Below are positions 35,129-45,609 of a stretch of 64,000 nt of DNA, piece by piece. Source of the DNA: Leptodontidium sp. MPI-SDFR-AT-0119 (taxonomy: Eukaryota; Ascomycota; Leotiomycetes; Helotiales; Leptodontidiaceae); assembly GCA_020726505.1 (NCBI GenBank), contig JAHLEZ010000008.1:1116001-1180000 (forward strand), given 5' to 3'. A model generated the notes under the pieces. That model saw nothing but the letters and a program-made list of their open reading frames with translations. It was not told the DNA's origin and did not search any database. Both the position numbers and the translations under genes were made by a program. Each line of letters starts with the position of its first letter. Positions within the stretch are counted from its first letter, which is position 1.

Positions 35129-36100
35129 ATGTGCGGCGTAGGTGATAATTTGAAATGGTACCACATCCTCTACATGTGCATCGCCTTTGGCGTACCCGAA
35201 TCCTACTTCTGGCTTCTCCGCAGGACCTACGATACATTCGACCGTCTATGCGACAACATCAACACCACCATCCACAAAATCCAAACAACAAGTCGCACTC
35301 TTCTCCAATTATCCAATCTAGCCCCTAACCAAGCATTCACTCGATTCGGCGATTTCCCACTCGAGATCCAACGACTTATCTGGCACTTCGCCTCTCAAGA
35401 ACCACGAACCGTCGAACTCCGCCGTTCAAGCCGCGATTACCTGCTTAAACAACCTTACATCGAGCCCCGACCTGGTATATGGAGTATCGCGCAAGTTCCT
35501 CCCGTCTTACACACCTGTCGCGAGGCCCGGCTCGAGGGTCTGAAAAGCTATGAGTTGGCGTTCGGGACGCACGAGCTGGAAGCGAGGGTGTATGTGAATT
35601 TCGCGGTCGATGTCGTGTTCATGGGGAGGAGATGTCCGGTTGAGAATATGGTGAATTGGGATCGTCCTGGTGCGAATATCAAGTATAGGCTTTTGGAGAA
35701 GGATTGCGAGAAGATTAGGAGGTTGGCGATTAGGTTTGAGAGGAGTTGGGATAGGGTCGTGCAGGTTTGGGATAGGGAGAAGTTTGGGGGTGTTAGGGAG
35801 GTTATTATTGTTGGGCAGAGGAGTGGACAGAGGACTTTTGATTTGGGGATCAGTCCGGATTTGAGGGTTAGGGGGGAGAAGGGCGGAGAGGGGATTGCGT
35901 GGGCGGAGATTCAGAGTACGGAGAGTGGATTTGGGAAGCTTGTGAGGATTAGGATTTTGGAGGATAGGGTAGGGGAATGGGGAGAGGAATTTGGGAAGAG
36001 TGGTGGGGTTGTGAGAAAGGATGTGTTGGTTAGAGATGGGACATTTGTGAAGGGTTTGCGGGATAAATGGTTTAGTCCTAGGAGGTCGTGGATCTTTTGA
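35129..36100 (+). CDS. 2EXR-domain protein (F-box-like N-terminal motif family)
   Basis: A single exon encodes 323 residues. After a hydrophobic N-terminal stretch (HILYMCIAFGVPESYFWLL) comes FTRFGDFPLEIQRLIWHFAS and then EPRTVELR, the 'F-x-x-FP-x-EI-x-x-IW-x-x-A-x-x-x-PR-x-V-x-L' signature of the 2EXR domain, followed by PPVLHTCREARLEGLKSYEL. The family is greatly expanded in Leotiomycetes and related fungi and its function is unknown; likeness to F-box proteins suggests an adaptor role. The C-terminal half has lower complexity at DNA level (G/A-rich codons) but stays open. A degenerate relative lies at 54.2-55.4 kb in this window. Confidence 0.85.
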   Translation: MCGVGDNLKWYHILYMCIAFGVPESYFWLLRRTYDTFDRLCDNINTTIHKIQTTSRTLLQLSNLAPNQAFTRFGDFPLEIQRLIWHFASQEPRTVELRRSSRDYLLKQPYIEPRPGIWSIAQVPPVLHTCREARLEGLKSYELAFGTHELEARVYVNFAVDVVFMGRRCPVENMVNWDRPGANIKYRLLEKDCEKIRRLAIRFERSWDRVVQVWDREKFGGVREVIIVGQRSGQRTFDLGISPDLRVRGEKGGEGIAWAEIQSTESGFGKLVRIRILEDRVGEWGEEFGKSGGVVRKDVLVRDGTFVKGLRDKWFSPRRSWIF

Positions 36101-36674
36101 AGTTTTGTGGTTTTTGCAATAACAGCTTCAATCCCCCTTCAGGAACTCCGTTGTGAATTCGAATTGACTGAAGTGGATGGATGCTTGTTGGCCTATCGCT
36201 GTGAAATAATCCCGGCAAAGTCCAAATGACAACAAAAGGGGCTGCCCGCCAAAGATTATTAGATGTTGCAGCGGGCTATGCGACCAGAGCTTTGCTAAAA
36301 GCCCAGTTTATCATCACCAGCCTAATTTTGGAAGATCTGTCGTGTATGAAGGAAGAGAGGTTGCAATACAGAGATTTGTTCCAACTACTCAGACTAATAA
36401 TATAGCAAGATAGACAAGAGTTCATGAACCAAAGGCGAGGGGCTAGCACTCTTCGCTTAACGGGCAATGGGGCAGAGCACTGTCCCTTTCCGTGCTATTT
36501 AGCACAAGGAGAAAAAAAGGATATCTGAGATATGACGAAACTACCTAGGTACAACAACATCAGTATAGAATAAGAAACGTAAATATTGATCTAATGTTTG
36601 AAATTAAACGATTTGCAATTGGTCGCTCATTTTGCTGGCGTCAATTTGGCGGAGCCAAAAGCAAAACAATAATA
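36101..36674. other. Intergenic stretch, no gene seen
   Basis: 3' flank of the 2EXR gene up to the tRNA-like sequence. No open frame with recognisable content. Confidence 0.55.
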
Positions 36675-36783
36675 TGTCCTCGCAGAGGCTCGAACTCTGG
36701 ACCTTTGGATGCCTCCTGAAGTTGAACTTCAAGATCATATTGAGAATATGAGACCAACGCTCTACCGACTGAGCCACTGATTG
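36675..36783 (-). tRNA. tRNA-Met(CAT)-like gene with intron; acceptor stem unpaired, possibly a pseudogene
   Basis: On the minus strand the D arm reads GCTCAGTCGGTAGAGC, the anticodon arm TTGGT-CTCATA is closed by CCAA after an insert of about 35 bases, and the T arm is CAGAG-TTCGAGC-CTCTG, with an AGGTC variable loop. The anticodon CAT and the insert after position 37 fit an intron-containing elongator tRNA-Met. The 3' acceptor strand CGAGGAC plus discriminator A, however, does not pair with the 5' bases CAATCAG. The 31-39 pair is also T-T. Either the 5' end was replaced, making a pseudogene, or it is a truncated copy. Confidence 0.5.
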
Positions 36784-37965
36784 GATGTTAGGAGGGATCT
36801 TGGATCTCTTCTGAGCGAATGGAACTTACCGAAGACAACACGTTTGATGCGTGATTGATGTGATTTTTGTCTTATCTCGTTACATACTACAAGTAAGATT
36901 CTGGGAAAAACTTCTCTACAAGCCCCCGCAGCGGGGCAGGGCTTGGCCCGCCTGGAGCCGGCAACGGAGAGGGGAGCTTCACAAGCGAATAAAACAGAAA
37001 TCGTCACTTAAGGACTATACATTTAACCTATATCCATTGAACAAATCTACGTGCTTAAATGTTTCCTCGCCCATCAATAGTCATTTAATTCCAGGTCCGT
37101 GGCCAGGGTAATGTTGTTTGCACTAAAAGCTGCGCATGTAAGTCCGTTCTCGCTAAGAAAAAGGGGGTGTGTCTCAACAACACCTCGGTTCCGAAAAAGC
37201 AGGGCAAGTCGAGCCAAACTTTAAAGTGCAGCATCGTATCAATTTACCAGGAGTGGCTGCATGGCATCGGCGGCCAACTTTCCGCTTGATCTTCCCTCCC
37301 TTCTTACTCCGCGGCAGAGCTCAACTCTAGCGACACTAGAATAATAGCTTGAATATAATTATCGATGGGGCGCCTTCAATGATCCTCTTCCCAGCTCATC
37401 ATGATATCCAATCCTTGTCCCCTCTCGCTATCTCATATCTCATATCTCCATACAAATCCAGGAACAGAAGGGGGCCGAACAAATATACAGCTTCTGTTCT
37501 TGGCTTTCCTACCAGACCAATCAGCTACTCACCAGCCTCTCATGTCCTCCCATCAAGTGGCAACCTCCGCACTAAAACCCTCGACTCCCCATGGCAATTC
37601 TCGGAGTCGTCCGCATGCCGATTCAATTGGGCTGGAGAAGGTAAGCTTAATTCCCCACTGAATGCCTGTCAATCTATTCTCACCTTCCCTAGTGGGGTAG
37701 CTCGCCAAGAGGATATATCGACATTGCGCCAAACAACCTGCAGGAACCCATCGCCAAGTAACTCGTTTCCGCCCAGCCGTTCAGCTCCCATGGCATGTCC
37801 GATGTGACCAAAAACGTGGTCGGAGGACGTTTCCTCACTCGGTCTTGAAAGATAACGGTGAATAAAAGGCTGGGCTGCATAGCTAGGGAGTTGAAGATAT
37901 AAAGACTTGTTCCCTTCCGTTTTGTTGGAGTGTCACTCAGCCATCAACCCCTGACTCAATCCATC
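36784..37965. other. Intergenic stretch, no gene seen
   Basis: About 1.2 kb upstream of the EEP-family gene. A frame at 37349-37807 gives unlikely protein. The 60 bases before 37966 are typical promoter-leader sequence. Confidence 0.55.
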
Positions 37966-39956
37966 ATGAGATTCTCTCTTGCTGGTGCCGCCTTGGCTCT
38001 TAATGCCTTCGCGAACGCCGTCACTATCAATCAGATCAATGGAGTGAAATTTATCTCGCCATATGTCGGCCAAACATTGACCGGCATCAAAGGTCTAGTG
38101 ACAGCAAAAGGACCATCTGGATTTTTTCTTCGAGACACGACACTCAACCTTGACATCAGATCATCAAATTCCATCTATGTCTTCGGCAGTCAAGCTCTGA
38201 AGAATGTTACAGTTGGAGACATCATCACCGTCGATGCAACTGTCGCCGAGTACCGCTCAACCTCGACCTACATGTTCTTGACGGAATTGACTTTCCCAAA
38301 CAACGTTAAGGTTCTCTCGAGCGGAAATGCCGTCAAGCCAGTTGTCATCGGCCAGGATCTCTTGGTCTACCCACCAACCGAGCAATTCACGTCGCTCGAC
38401 AACTGGGATGTCTACTCCCTCCCAAACAACCAGAGCTTAGTTTCTACTGCAAACCCGACTCTCCAACCTCTCATCTATGGTATGGATTTCTGGGAAAGCT
38501 TGACTGGAGAGCTCGTGACCGTGAAACTCCCAGTCGCAATCACCAAGTCCAACAGATTTGCGAATGTGTGGATCGCTGGATCATGGAGAACTTCTGGCAA
38601 GAACAAGCGTGGTGGTTTGACCATGAGAGACAGAGGTATGAAGATCTCTAAATTCCGAGAATTTTTCTAACGAGAAATTCAGATTCCAACCCAGAGGCAA
38701 TCGTAGTCATCGATCCCCTTGACGGAACCAAAAACCCAACGACCGTCAAGCTCGGCGACACTTTGGAAGAAATCACTGGTGTCATCACGTATGCATTCGG
38801 ATACTACAGTATTTATCCCCAAACTGCCGTAAAGGTAGTCGCGTCTGCTTCGCCAGCCACCCCACCACCAACTACTCTCACGTCTTCTGGAACTTGCAAA
38901 CAGCTCACAGTTGGTGACTACAATGTGGAGAACTTGACACCAAGATCGGCCTGGCTCCCATCGATTGCTGATCACATCGCTACTTACTTGAAGACACCGG
39001 ATCTGATGTTCCTTCAGGAGATTCAAGATGACAACGGAGCGACGAACAACGGAGGTAATTTCCCCCTCATTTCCCTTGGTCAAACTCACGCACTAAATAT
39101 TCTCAGTTGTCACTGCAAACTTGACTCTCACCACTCTCGTAAACGCCATTTACAACATCTCCGGCGTCCAATACGCATTCACTGAAGTCCTACCCGTCAA
39201 CCTCCTCGACGGCGGTGAGCCAGGTGGAAACATCCGTCAAGCCTATCTCTACAAGCCAAATCTATTGAGACTCCGCAAGCCCAACCTCGGCGGACCCCTC
39301 GACGCAAACGAAGTCCTCCCCGGCCCAGAACTCAAGTTCAATCCAGGCCGTATCGAGCCCTCCAATGTTGCATTCACCGCAAGCCGCAAACCTTTGGCAG
39401 CTGCTTGGGAGACTCTCGACGGACAGAACAAGTTCTTCACTGTGAACCTGCACCAGGGCAGCAAAGGAGGTAGCAGTCCATTGGTGGGAGACGCTCGTCC
39501 TCCTATAAACGGAGGCGTCGAAGATCGATCCGCTCAAGCGAACGTCACAGCCGTAAGTCCCCTACCTTTCCCCCTTCCCCTAGCCATCCATCAAAAACAA
39601 AACCCCCCAACTAACCAAAACACCAGACATTCGTAGCACAAATCCTCAAGCAGAACCCCTTCGCCAAGATCATCGTCGCAGGCGATTTCAACGAATTCAC
39701 ATTCGTCGAGCCAATAGAGACATTCAAATCCGTATCCAACCTGCTCGATCTGGACGATGTGACGCTCACTCCTTCAACGGAGCGGTACACGTACATGTTC
39801 GACATGAATTGTCAGGAGATCGACCATATGTTTGTCAGCCCGGCTCTGATCCTCGGAGCGGCGTTTGAGCATATCCATGTTAATACTTGGAGCACACTGG
39901 CGGATCAGAAAAGTGATCATGATCCCAGTGTAGCGAGGTTGAATGTTTGTTCGTGA
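37966..39956 (+). CDS. Secreted endonuclease/exonuclease/phosphatase (EEP) family protein
   Basis: Exons 37966-38635, 38683-39054, 39107-39552 and 39627-39956 give about 605 residues. The start is the ATG at 37966, giving a signal peptide, MRFSLAGAALALNAFANA; the frame upstream uses GTG only. An N-terminal OB-like region (residues 20-215) with VGQTLTGIKGLVTAKGPSGF and TVGDIITVDATVAEY resembles the part that precedes EEP domains in extracellular nucleases. The EEP core has VGDYNVENLTPRS, LMFLQEIQDDNG, IIVAGDFNEFTF, EIDHMFVSPAL and KSDHDPSVARL, holding the expected Asn, Glu, Asp-Asn, Asp-His and terminal Asp-His residues. It is probably an extracellular DNase or phosphodiesterase; substrate not determined. 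Confidence 0.88.
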
Positions 39957-40807
39957 TGGATGATGATGTTATGATATGAGATGGTATGTGAGATGGTATG
40001 TAATGATAATAAATAGTGTCTATGATTTATGAGGAGAATATATGGAGTTGTTTGCTGTGAAATCTCTCGGGGCCTGGGATCACTGGAGCCTTGTTTTATT
40101 GACCCGCGCCTCCAAGTGAATTAGTGCATGTTTTCTGTATCCACGTTCCTCTCTTGTCTATTTTCCTGCTGCTGGAAGAGCAAGGGTACTGGCTCGCTTT
40201 GAGATTGCTATCACAATCCCCACTCATCCAAAGACTTATGGTCGGAAAGATAGCAGCCTGAAGGAAAGTTATGATGGAGAGTCTAGCCTGAAAGTCCTGG
40301 GGGACGTGTTGGATAAGAAGGTCGCAGCAGGTATCGTCCTTCTTGAAATCGAGGAGCATCATGAACATCGTATGATCAATCCGAAGAAGATGTGGCTGAC
40401 TACCGTGGGCAAGAAGATCAGCAGGACGGGAATGTTCCCGATCAGAAGGAGGGAGGGACATGCAGATGATGGAAATCATGATAACGACGATCACAAGTAG
40501 ACGTGACAGAACTTTTGTGTATCTCTCATAAATTCTCGGGTGAGTGGGTGCCATTTTGTTGGCAAGAAGGTGACTGCCGCAGCAAGCGTTTGCTCCTTCC
40601 AATTGCTTCAGAACATCCGACTACCCAAGAGCCGCCGTTCTTTGGGAGCTTCATGGTATATATGGGATCGATTTCTCTGCTTGTGCTCTCAAGTTTCAGT
40701 TATCGCAAGCTAATTCTCCCTCACGCAATCCAGAATTTTCACCCACCACCAAACTACTTATCCCGAAAGCCATACCACCACTTCCAATACCTCTTCCACG
40801 AGCAAAA
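39957..40807. other. Intergenic stretch, no supported gene
   Basis: A minus-strand frame covers 40096-40554 from an internal ATG and includes a hydrophobic stretch (RLLVIVVIMISIICM), but composition and lack of any match make it doubtful. Nothing else seen. Confidence 0.5.
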
Positions 40808-41107
40808 TTGGCATCCAACCAAAACGACGCCTCCTCCTCTTCCAATCCTTCAGACTCCAGCTCAAGCGCGAATGCATCCGCCAATGCAAATGACGAAGCC
40901 ACCACCATCCGCGCCAACCCAGCAGACAAGTCCGACTCCCGATGGCTCAAAGACGCCGGCTGGAAGAGCATGTACCACTTCATGCTTTCGTATGGCTTGA
41001 AGATGTGCGACGATTAGGATTTCGAGGAGGGAAAGGCTATTCTGAAGGCGTTCAGGGATGACGAGCAAGAAATGTATAAGGAGGAGGTGAAGGATGCGAG
41101 GAAGTGA
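40808..41107 (+). pseudogene. Broken small conserved-looking gene with internal TAG
   Basis: A Ser/Asn-rich leader (NDASSSSNPSDSSSSANASA) is followed by WLKDAGWKSMYHFMLSYGLK, which resembles small helical proteins common in filamentous fungi. The frame hits TAG at 41015-41017 and then continues in the same frame with DFEEGKAILKAFRDDEQEM to a TGA at 41105-41107. The two halves read as one protein. No in-frame ATG was found upstream either: the frame reaches back without one to at least 40661. The gene is therefore either a pseudogene or needs stop readthrough plus an unseen first exon. Function unknown. Confidence 0.5.
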
Positions 41108-41796
41108 GTTTGGGCTGGAGTAGAGTGGGTCAGGGGGGACAGGATGACAGATGGTGATTGAGAGTGAATTAATAGGGCTAGGGTTGTTTTGGAAGGACAT
41201 CTGAGTAATGCTTTTGTTTCATGGATTATGTCTTCTGGTTGATCATTGTTTGCACGTCGAGGGAGGGATGATGGGAGGCCTTGCGTTCGATTGGTCATTG
41301 CAGTACAAACCCTCAAAATAACTTTGAGTGCTCCAGCGTATCTGCATTTCTTAGTGAATTCAGAGCAGCATCCTATTTGACTTATCCCAGGCTTCCTTGT
41401 CAAGTTGCAATTCTATTCCTTGATCTATTACAGCATTTCAACTCATCCCACCCCCACAGTGTCGCTTCATATCACTTTCTACGTAGCTATGTGCAGATCA
41501 AGTCTCTCTCACGGATTTCGTTGGGACTGCGGATTTGAAAAAGCAATTCATTGGAGGTCACGACGCCTCTCTATATCATGAGCTCTCCTCGTTTGCCATT
41601 CCAAACCAGCCTTCTCAAACCATGATCCCTTGTCGCGAAACCCTGAAGACTAAACAGCCCACCTCTCACCTCCCATCCCTAAACCACATCCAATCACGCC
41701 TTCCCATCAGTCTTCTTCCCCCAGCCCCCGCGCCTCATCTCGCCCTCCACGCCACTCACAACCCACTCATCACTTTTCCCATACTCGAAACCCCTG
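41108..41796. other. Intergenic stretch, no gene seen
   Basis: Spacer between the broken small gene and a minus-strand low-complexity gene. No coding or RNA feature recognised. Confidence 0.55.
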
Positions 41797-42144
41797 CTAA
41801 AATCCCAGATATTCCATAACAACATCCGCAATAGACGTGGACGTCTTCACGACTTCCTGAGTCTCCTCTACCCTTTCCTTCCCTGAAACCTTCTTCTTGA
41901 CAGATCTTTCCTGCTTGCGTTTCTGGCGATGAGTTCGTCGTAGAATTGTTCTTTGAACATCTGAGATGTCATCGTCGGCGTCATAGCCGCTTTCTCCGCC
42001 TGTTTCGTATCCGGTTCCTGAGGTTGAGGTTGAGTTTTGGGCGTTGGTCTTGGTCTTGACCTTGCTTGATGTGTTTGTGTTGGCTTTCTCGTCGGTGAGT
42101 TTTGTGGATGGGGAGATGTGGGTGGTTGGGCGAGAAGGGGACAT
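41797..42144 (-). CDS. Small hydrophilic low-complexity protein
   Basis: The frame from the ATG at 42144 encodes 115 residues, starting MSPSRPTTHISPSTKLTDEK and containing TSGTGYETGGESGYDADDDI and a basic stretch, RTILRRTHRQKRKQERSVKK. An earlier in-frame ATG at 42243 would add 33 residues. It is probably intrinsically disordered; the basic part may act as a nuclear localisation signal. No family recognised and no intron evidence, so whether it is expressed is uncertain. Confidence 0.4.
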   Translation of the reverse strand: MSPSRPTTHISPSTKLTDEKANTNTSSKVKTKTNAQNSTSTSGTGYETGGESGYDADDDISDVQRTILRRTHRQKRKQERSVKKKVSGKERVEETQEVVKTSTSIADVVMEYLGF

Positions 42145-42803
42145 CGTGGGTTTAGTCGCTTGGAAAGGAGGGGGGTTTGTTTTGCTGTGTGATGTCTGAT
42201 GTGGGGTCTTTCCTGATGTGTTTAAAACCTCAAGTTCATACATGCTGAAATTGACGCCTCTAGAACAAGGAAGATGTAAAGTAGAGGTTTGGAAATGGTT
42301 CTGTGGCTGAGAGAGACAATCCTGAAACCACGCGCGGCCAAAAGAAGGCGAGATATGTGAGATCATGTCGAGGCAGGCGGGCGGTCGATATAAAACACTA
42401 AGCGAGACGTCGCATTCTGCCATCTGGGCGAGTCACTCTACCACTTTGTCATGTCTGGATTTGTTATTCACAAGAGAAGAACATAATGTCTGTGAACGTT
42501 CGCAGGCCAAGGGAGAAATTGGAACGTCAATGAGAGTGAAATTTAATGTAGCTCTACGGGACACCATCAACAACCGGGACACAAACACTCAATTTGGATG
42601 TCTTCAACACTAACTTCCCAATCTCACTTCTTGCCACGAAAAGAAACCTGTTCAAATTTAACCTCACGACCTCAAGAGACCTCATCCGGTACCTTTGCCG
42701 CCATCAACCTGCCCATCCCTACGCGCTCCCTCCCAACCAATGACTCTAATATGTCTCCGTATTAGTGTATCCCAAATACCATCCTTAATCACAAAGATTC
42801 TGT
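42145..42803. other. Intergenic stretch, no gene seen
   Basis: Between two minus-strand low-complexity genes; should contain the promoter of the first and terminator of the second. Confidence 0.55.
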
Positions 42804-43466
42804 CTAATCATGAGGACAATCGCAAGCCGGTCCAGCAGACGATCGTTGTTCCTTGCTCTTCGCCTTCCTATCCACCCCCTTCGTGTTCTTTGAGCTCTCG
42901 GTATTCGACTTCACCGACTTGGAATCATCACCCTTCTTCTTTGTACCAGGTATAGACAAACCAATGTCGAAGTTTGGCGCCTTGGTGAGGTTGACGGGCG
43001 GCTTGGCAGGCTCGTACTGTTGAGGGAGTGAGAACCAGCTGGTCTTCTTCGGCTCCTCGGACTTGGAATCTTTCGACTTCTTTGGCGCTTTAGGCTTCTT
43101 GGGCTCCTTAGGAGTCTTTGGAGCCTTTGGAGCCTTGGATGGCTTTGAATATATGGGTGTCTTGGGAGCAGGTGTTGACTTGGTGTCTTTCACTGACTTT
43201 GAAGATTTGGACCGTGGGAGAGCTGGTGGCTTTGGCTTGGAATCCTTGGACTTCTCGCCATCTTTGGAGTCAGGGGAGTCATTTGACAAGAAGTTGAGAA
43301 GACCCATGCTGGCTGATGAGCTGAAACGTTGAGTGTCACGAGCGACTTGAGATTGCCGCTGAGCTTGTTGCTGTTGGGATGAAGGAGATGCTTGACGTGC
43401 TGCCGATTGTTGGAACTGATTGAGATGACGGTGGCTGATGTTGATGCAACCGGAGGCGCGGCTCAT
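42804..43466 (-). CDS. Lysine/proline repeat protein, unknown
   Basis: A single exon encodes 220 residues. The first 50 residues are Gln/Ser-rich (QQSAARQASPSSQQQQAQRQ) and might act as a mitochondrial-type presequence, being basic and without acids. They are followed by MGLLNFLSNDSPDSKDGEKS. Residues about 105-140 are a run of KAPK/KPKAPKK repeats, and the C-terminal part has TSWFSLPQQYEPAKPPVNLT and NFDIGLSIPGTKKKG. It is likely disordered; the function is unknown. The conserved-looking SWFSLPQQYEP segment argues that this is a genuine protein. Confidence 0.5.
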   Translation of the reverse strand: MSRASGCINISHRHLNQFQQSAARQASPSSQQQQAQRQSQVARDTQRFSSSASMGLLNFLSNDSPDSKDGEKSKDSKPKPPALPRSKSSKSVKDTKSTPAPKTPIYSKPSKAPKAPKTPKEPKKPKAPKKSKDSKSEEPKKTSWFSLPQQYEPAKPPVNLTKAPNFDIGLSIPGTKKKGDDSKSVKSNTESSKNTKGVDRKAKSKEQRSSAGPACDCPHD

Positions 43467-44023
43467 GGGGTGAGTAAAGATGCTGGGTAGGTATTTTCGT
43501 AAAGAGGTTCTGGTGGTGGAGGAGTGTTGGGAGAGTGTCTGAGAAGAAGACGAAGGTCAGCAAGTTATATTGTGAGCGGTGGCAAGAGTGTTTTGTCGTA
43601 TCGCCCCTTGAGAAGGTACAATCAAGCTAGGAAAGTAGGGCCAGACCGAGTGATTGAAAACCGATCTGGAAGCCACGATACAGAGCACAAGCATTCAACA
43701 ACATAGAATGGAAATGTAGTGTTCTTTTTGGGCGAGAATGGGGAGAACACTAAGATATTGACAGAAGCGGATCGTTTCATCTATCCTGGTTTGTCCATCT
43801 TAGAACTATAGCCATTCCCAATCCGAATTCGCATTGACCAATTTCCATCCGAATCTTAGCTCCTCGAAAGCGGTATCCTTGTTGTCTAGATGCAACTCAA
43901 GCTCATAGTGAATGATATTTTCTTCCTGATCCAGTTTCCATCATTAGTCCTAGATGTGCTAAACCCAATCATAGGGTTTGCGTAACTTCCTTTTCTTCAA
44001 TCTCTAAGACTTCGTCGCCTTCG
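43467..44023. other. Intergenic stretch, no gene seen
   Basis: Promoter side of the lysine-rich protein gene and 3' flank of the next frame. No recognisable feature. Confidence 0.55.
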
Positions 44024-44449
44024 TTATGCCGATTGCCACCAAAGGTTGAGCTTTTTGGCTTCCAATAGTAACTCTCTCTGATTTCCCCTCTCATGCCCCG
44101 AGTCTCTTCTTTTCGTGGTGGTTGAATACAGAACCGTGATAGAATCTGCAGTTGATCTTGACGACTTTCCGGAACGATCGAGAAGTTTGGTCTGTGAGGA
44201 CTTTCGAGAACTTCTTCGAATGTTGCGTTTCTGTTTGAGTCGGTCTGGGAGCTTTGCAACTTGCGATTCATCTATGCTGCGTGTTCTCTCGGACAGATTG
44301 TTTGGTCCGGAAGTGAAGGGGAACCGCAGAGGCGGCAAATTCTTTGAACGAGTTGGTGGGGATTTGGGGTCAGGCAGGGTGGTACTTGGTCCAATCGGCA
44401 TTGAAACGATGGTAAAGATGATGAATATGATATAGTTCGGAGTAGTCAT
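44024..44449 (-). CDS. Possible small secreted basic protein
   Basis: From the ATG at 44449 the frame begins MTTPNYIIFIIFTIVSMPIG, a plausible signal peptide, followed by about 120 basic, serine-rich residues with no cysteine and no domain. The annotation rests on the leader alone; it could be chance. Confidence 0.25.
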   Translation of the reverse strand: MTTPNYIIFIIFTIVSMPIGPSTTLPDPKSPPTRSKNLPPLRFPFTSGPNNLSERTRSIDESQVAKLPDRLKQKRNIRRSSRKSSQTKLLDRSGKSSRSTADSITVLYSTTTKRRDSGHERGNQRELLLEAKKLNLWWQSA

Positions 44450-44674
44450 GCTGGTGTCTGGAAAGTTCGATACCTCTCTTACGAAACAAGCTACTTGCAA
44501 TCAAGGAAATGCAAGGCATCACTCCATTGTCCCAGAATCTGGGTTTATTGGCTGTGGAAGGAACGAGAAGTAAACTGAGTCATAACTAAGCTTGTCAGAA
44601 TTGTTCCTGCCTGTTCTGGACTCAAAGTCGACATCGCAAGAGCCATGATCAAAAACCATCCTTTCGGTATGATG

Positions 44675-45442
44675 TACAATCAGGTGAAATTGAAGAGCGT
44701 CACGTGTTATATTTAGACGAGAACTTCAAAATGATATAATTTTAGAACGAATAATAATTTAATATTAGTTTTTTGTAAGATTTGAAGTCTTATAGGTTTA
44801 ATTTGAATTAGGCTTCATATTTGTTATAAATTATTATCACTTATATCTTTTTATTATACTTTTATTATTAAAATATTTAATAAATTTTTTTAAGATATTA
44901 AATAAAGATTATTGTATAATATATGAATTTACAAAAAATCGTATTAATACAAATAATTAGTATAGTAAATTCTTATAAGTATGCTAAATTTTAAATTAAA
45001 CTAATATAATCTTAGTAAATTATAAGTACTTAAAATATGTCGAAATTTGAAATTTACTCGATTTTAAGCAAATTTTATTAAAAGTTAACAAGTTTAATCT
45101 CTTATAACGCGTTTATCTATTAATAGAATTTTATAAGGTTTAATATTTGGCTTTAAATTAACGTTTATTAAATTTTTCTGGCTTCGGAATTTTTATAAAT
45201 TAATATTACTAAGCTAAAAATACCCTTTAAAATTATAATATTTCAAGTTAAAGTTTACTAAATACAATAAATCTATTAATAACGTTTATCAGTACCCGGC
45301 TTCTATAAGGATTCTTACTTATTAATTAATATTAATATTACTTAAACAGTTAAACTTTAAAACGCGTAGTTGTTTTATTATCATAAATTTAATTCGGAGA
45401 GTTGGATTTTCACGTGACGCTCTTCAATTTCACCTGATTGTA
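44675..45442. mobile_element. AT-rich non-autonomous DNA transposon with about 30-base TIRs and TA flanks
   Basis: The sequences at 44673-44706 and 45411-45444 are perfect inverted copies of each other over 34 bases; the inner part begins CAATCAGGTGAAATTG and ends GTCACGTG. If the flanking TA at each end (44675-44676 and 45441-45442) is the target-site duplication, as in Tc1/mariner elements, the element is 44677-45440 (764 bases). The interior (44707-45410) is extremely AT-rich and has no open frame, in contrast to the intact GC-balanced ends. That pattern fits a MITE or internally deleted element mutated by RIP. Superfamily assignment is inference. Confidence 0.85.
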
Positions 45443-45609
45443 CAGTGTAGCAAAATTCTGGATATCATTGAGACTACGATCTATCATCTGCAGTAGATAA
45501 AATGCCGCGGGATAAATTCATGCCCATATGGCTGACAAGAAGGAAAACAATTAAGAATAATGAGACACCCAGAGAGCCGAATTCACTGCAGTCCCAAAAG
45601 TCTAACCGA

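Noticed and set aside
40096..40554. Minus-strand frame with a hydrophobic segment
   Set aside because: The longer frame starts at a non-ATG codon; the ATG version has no similarity to known membrane proteins and no splice or promoter support.
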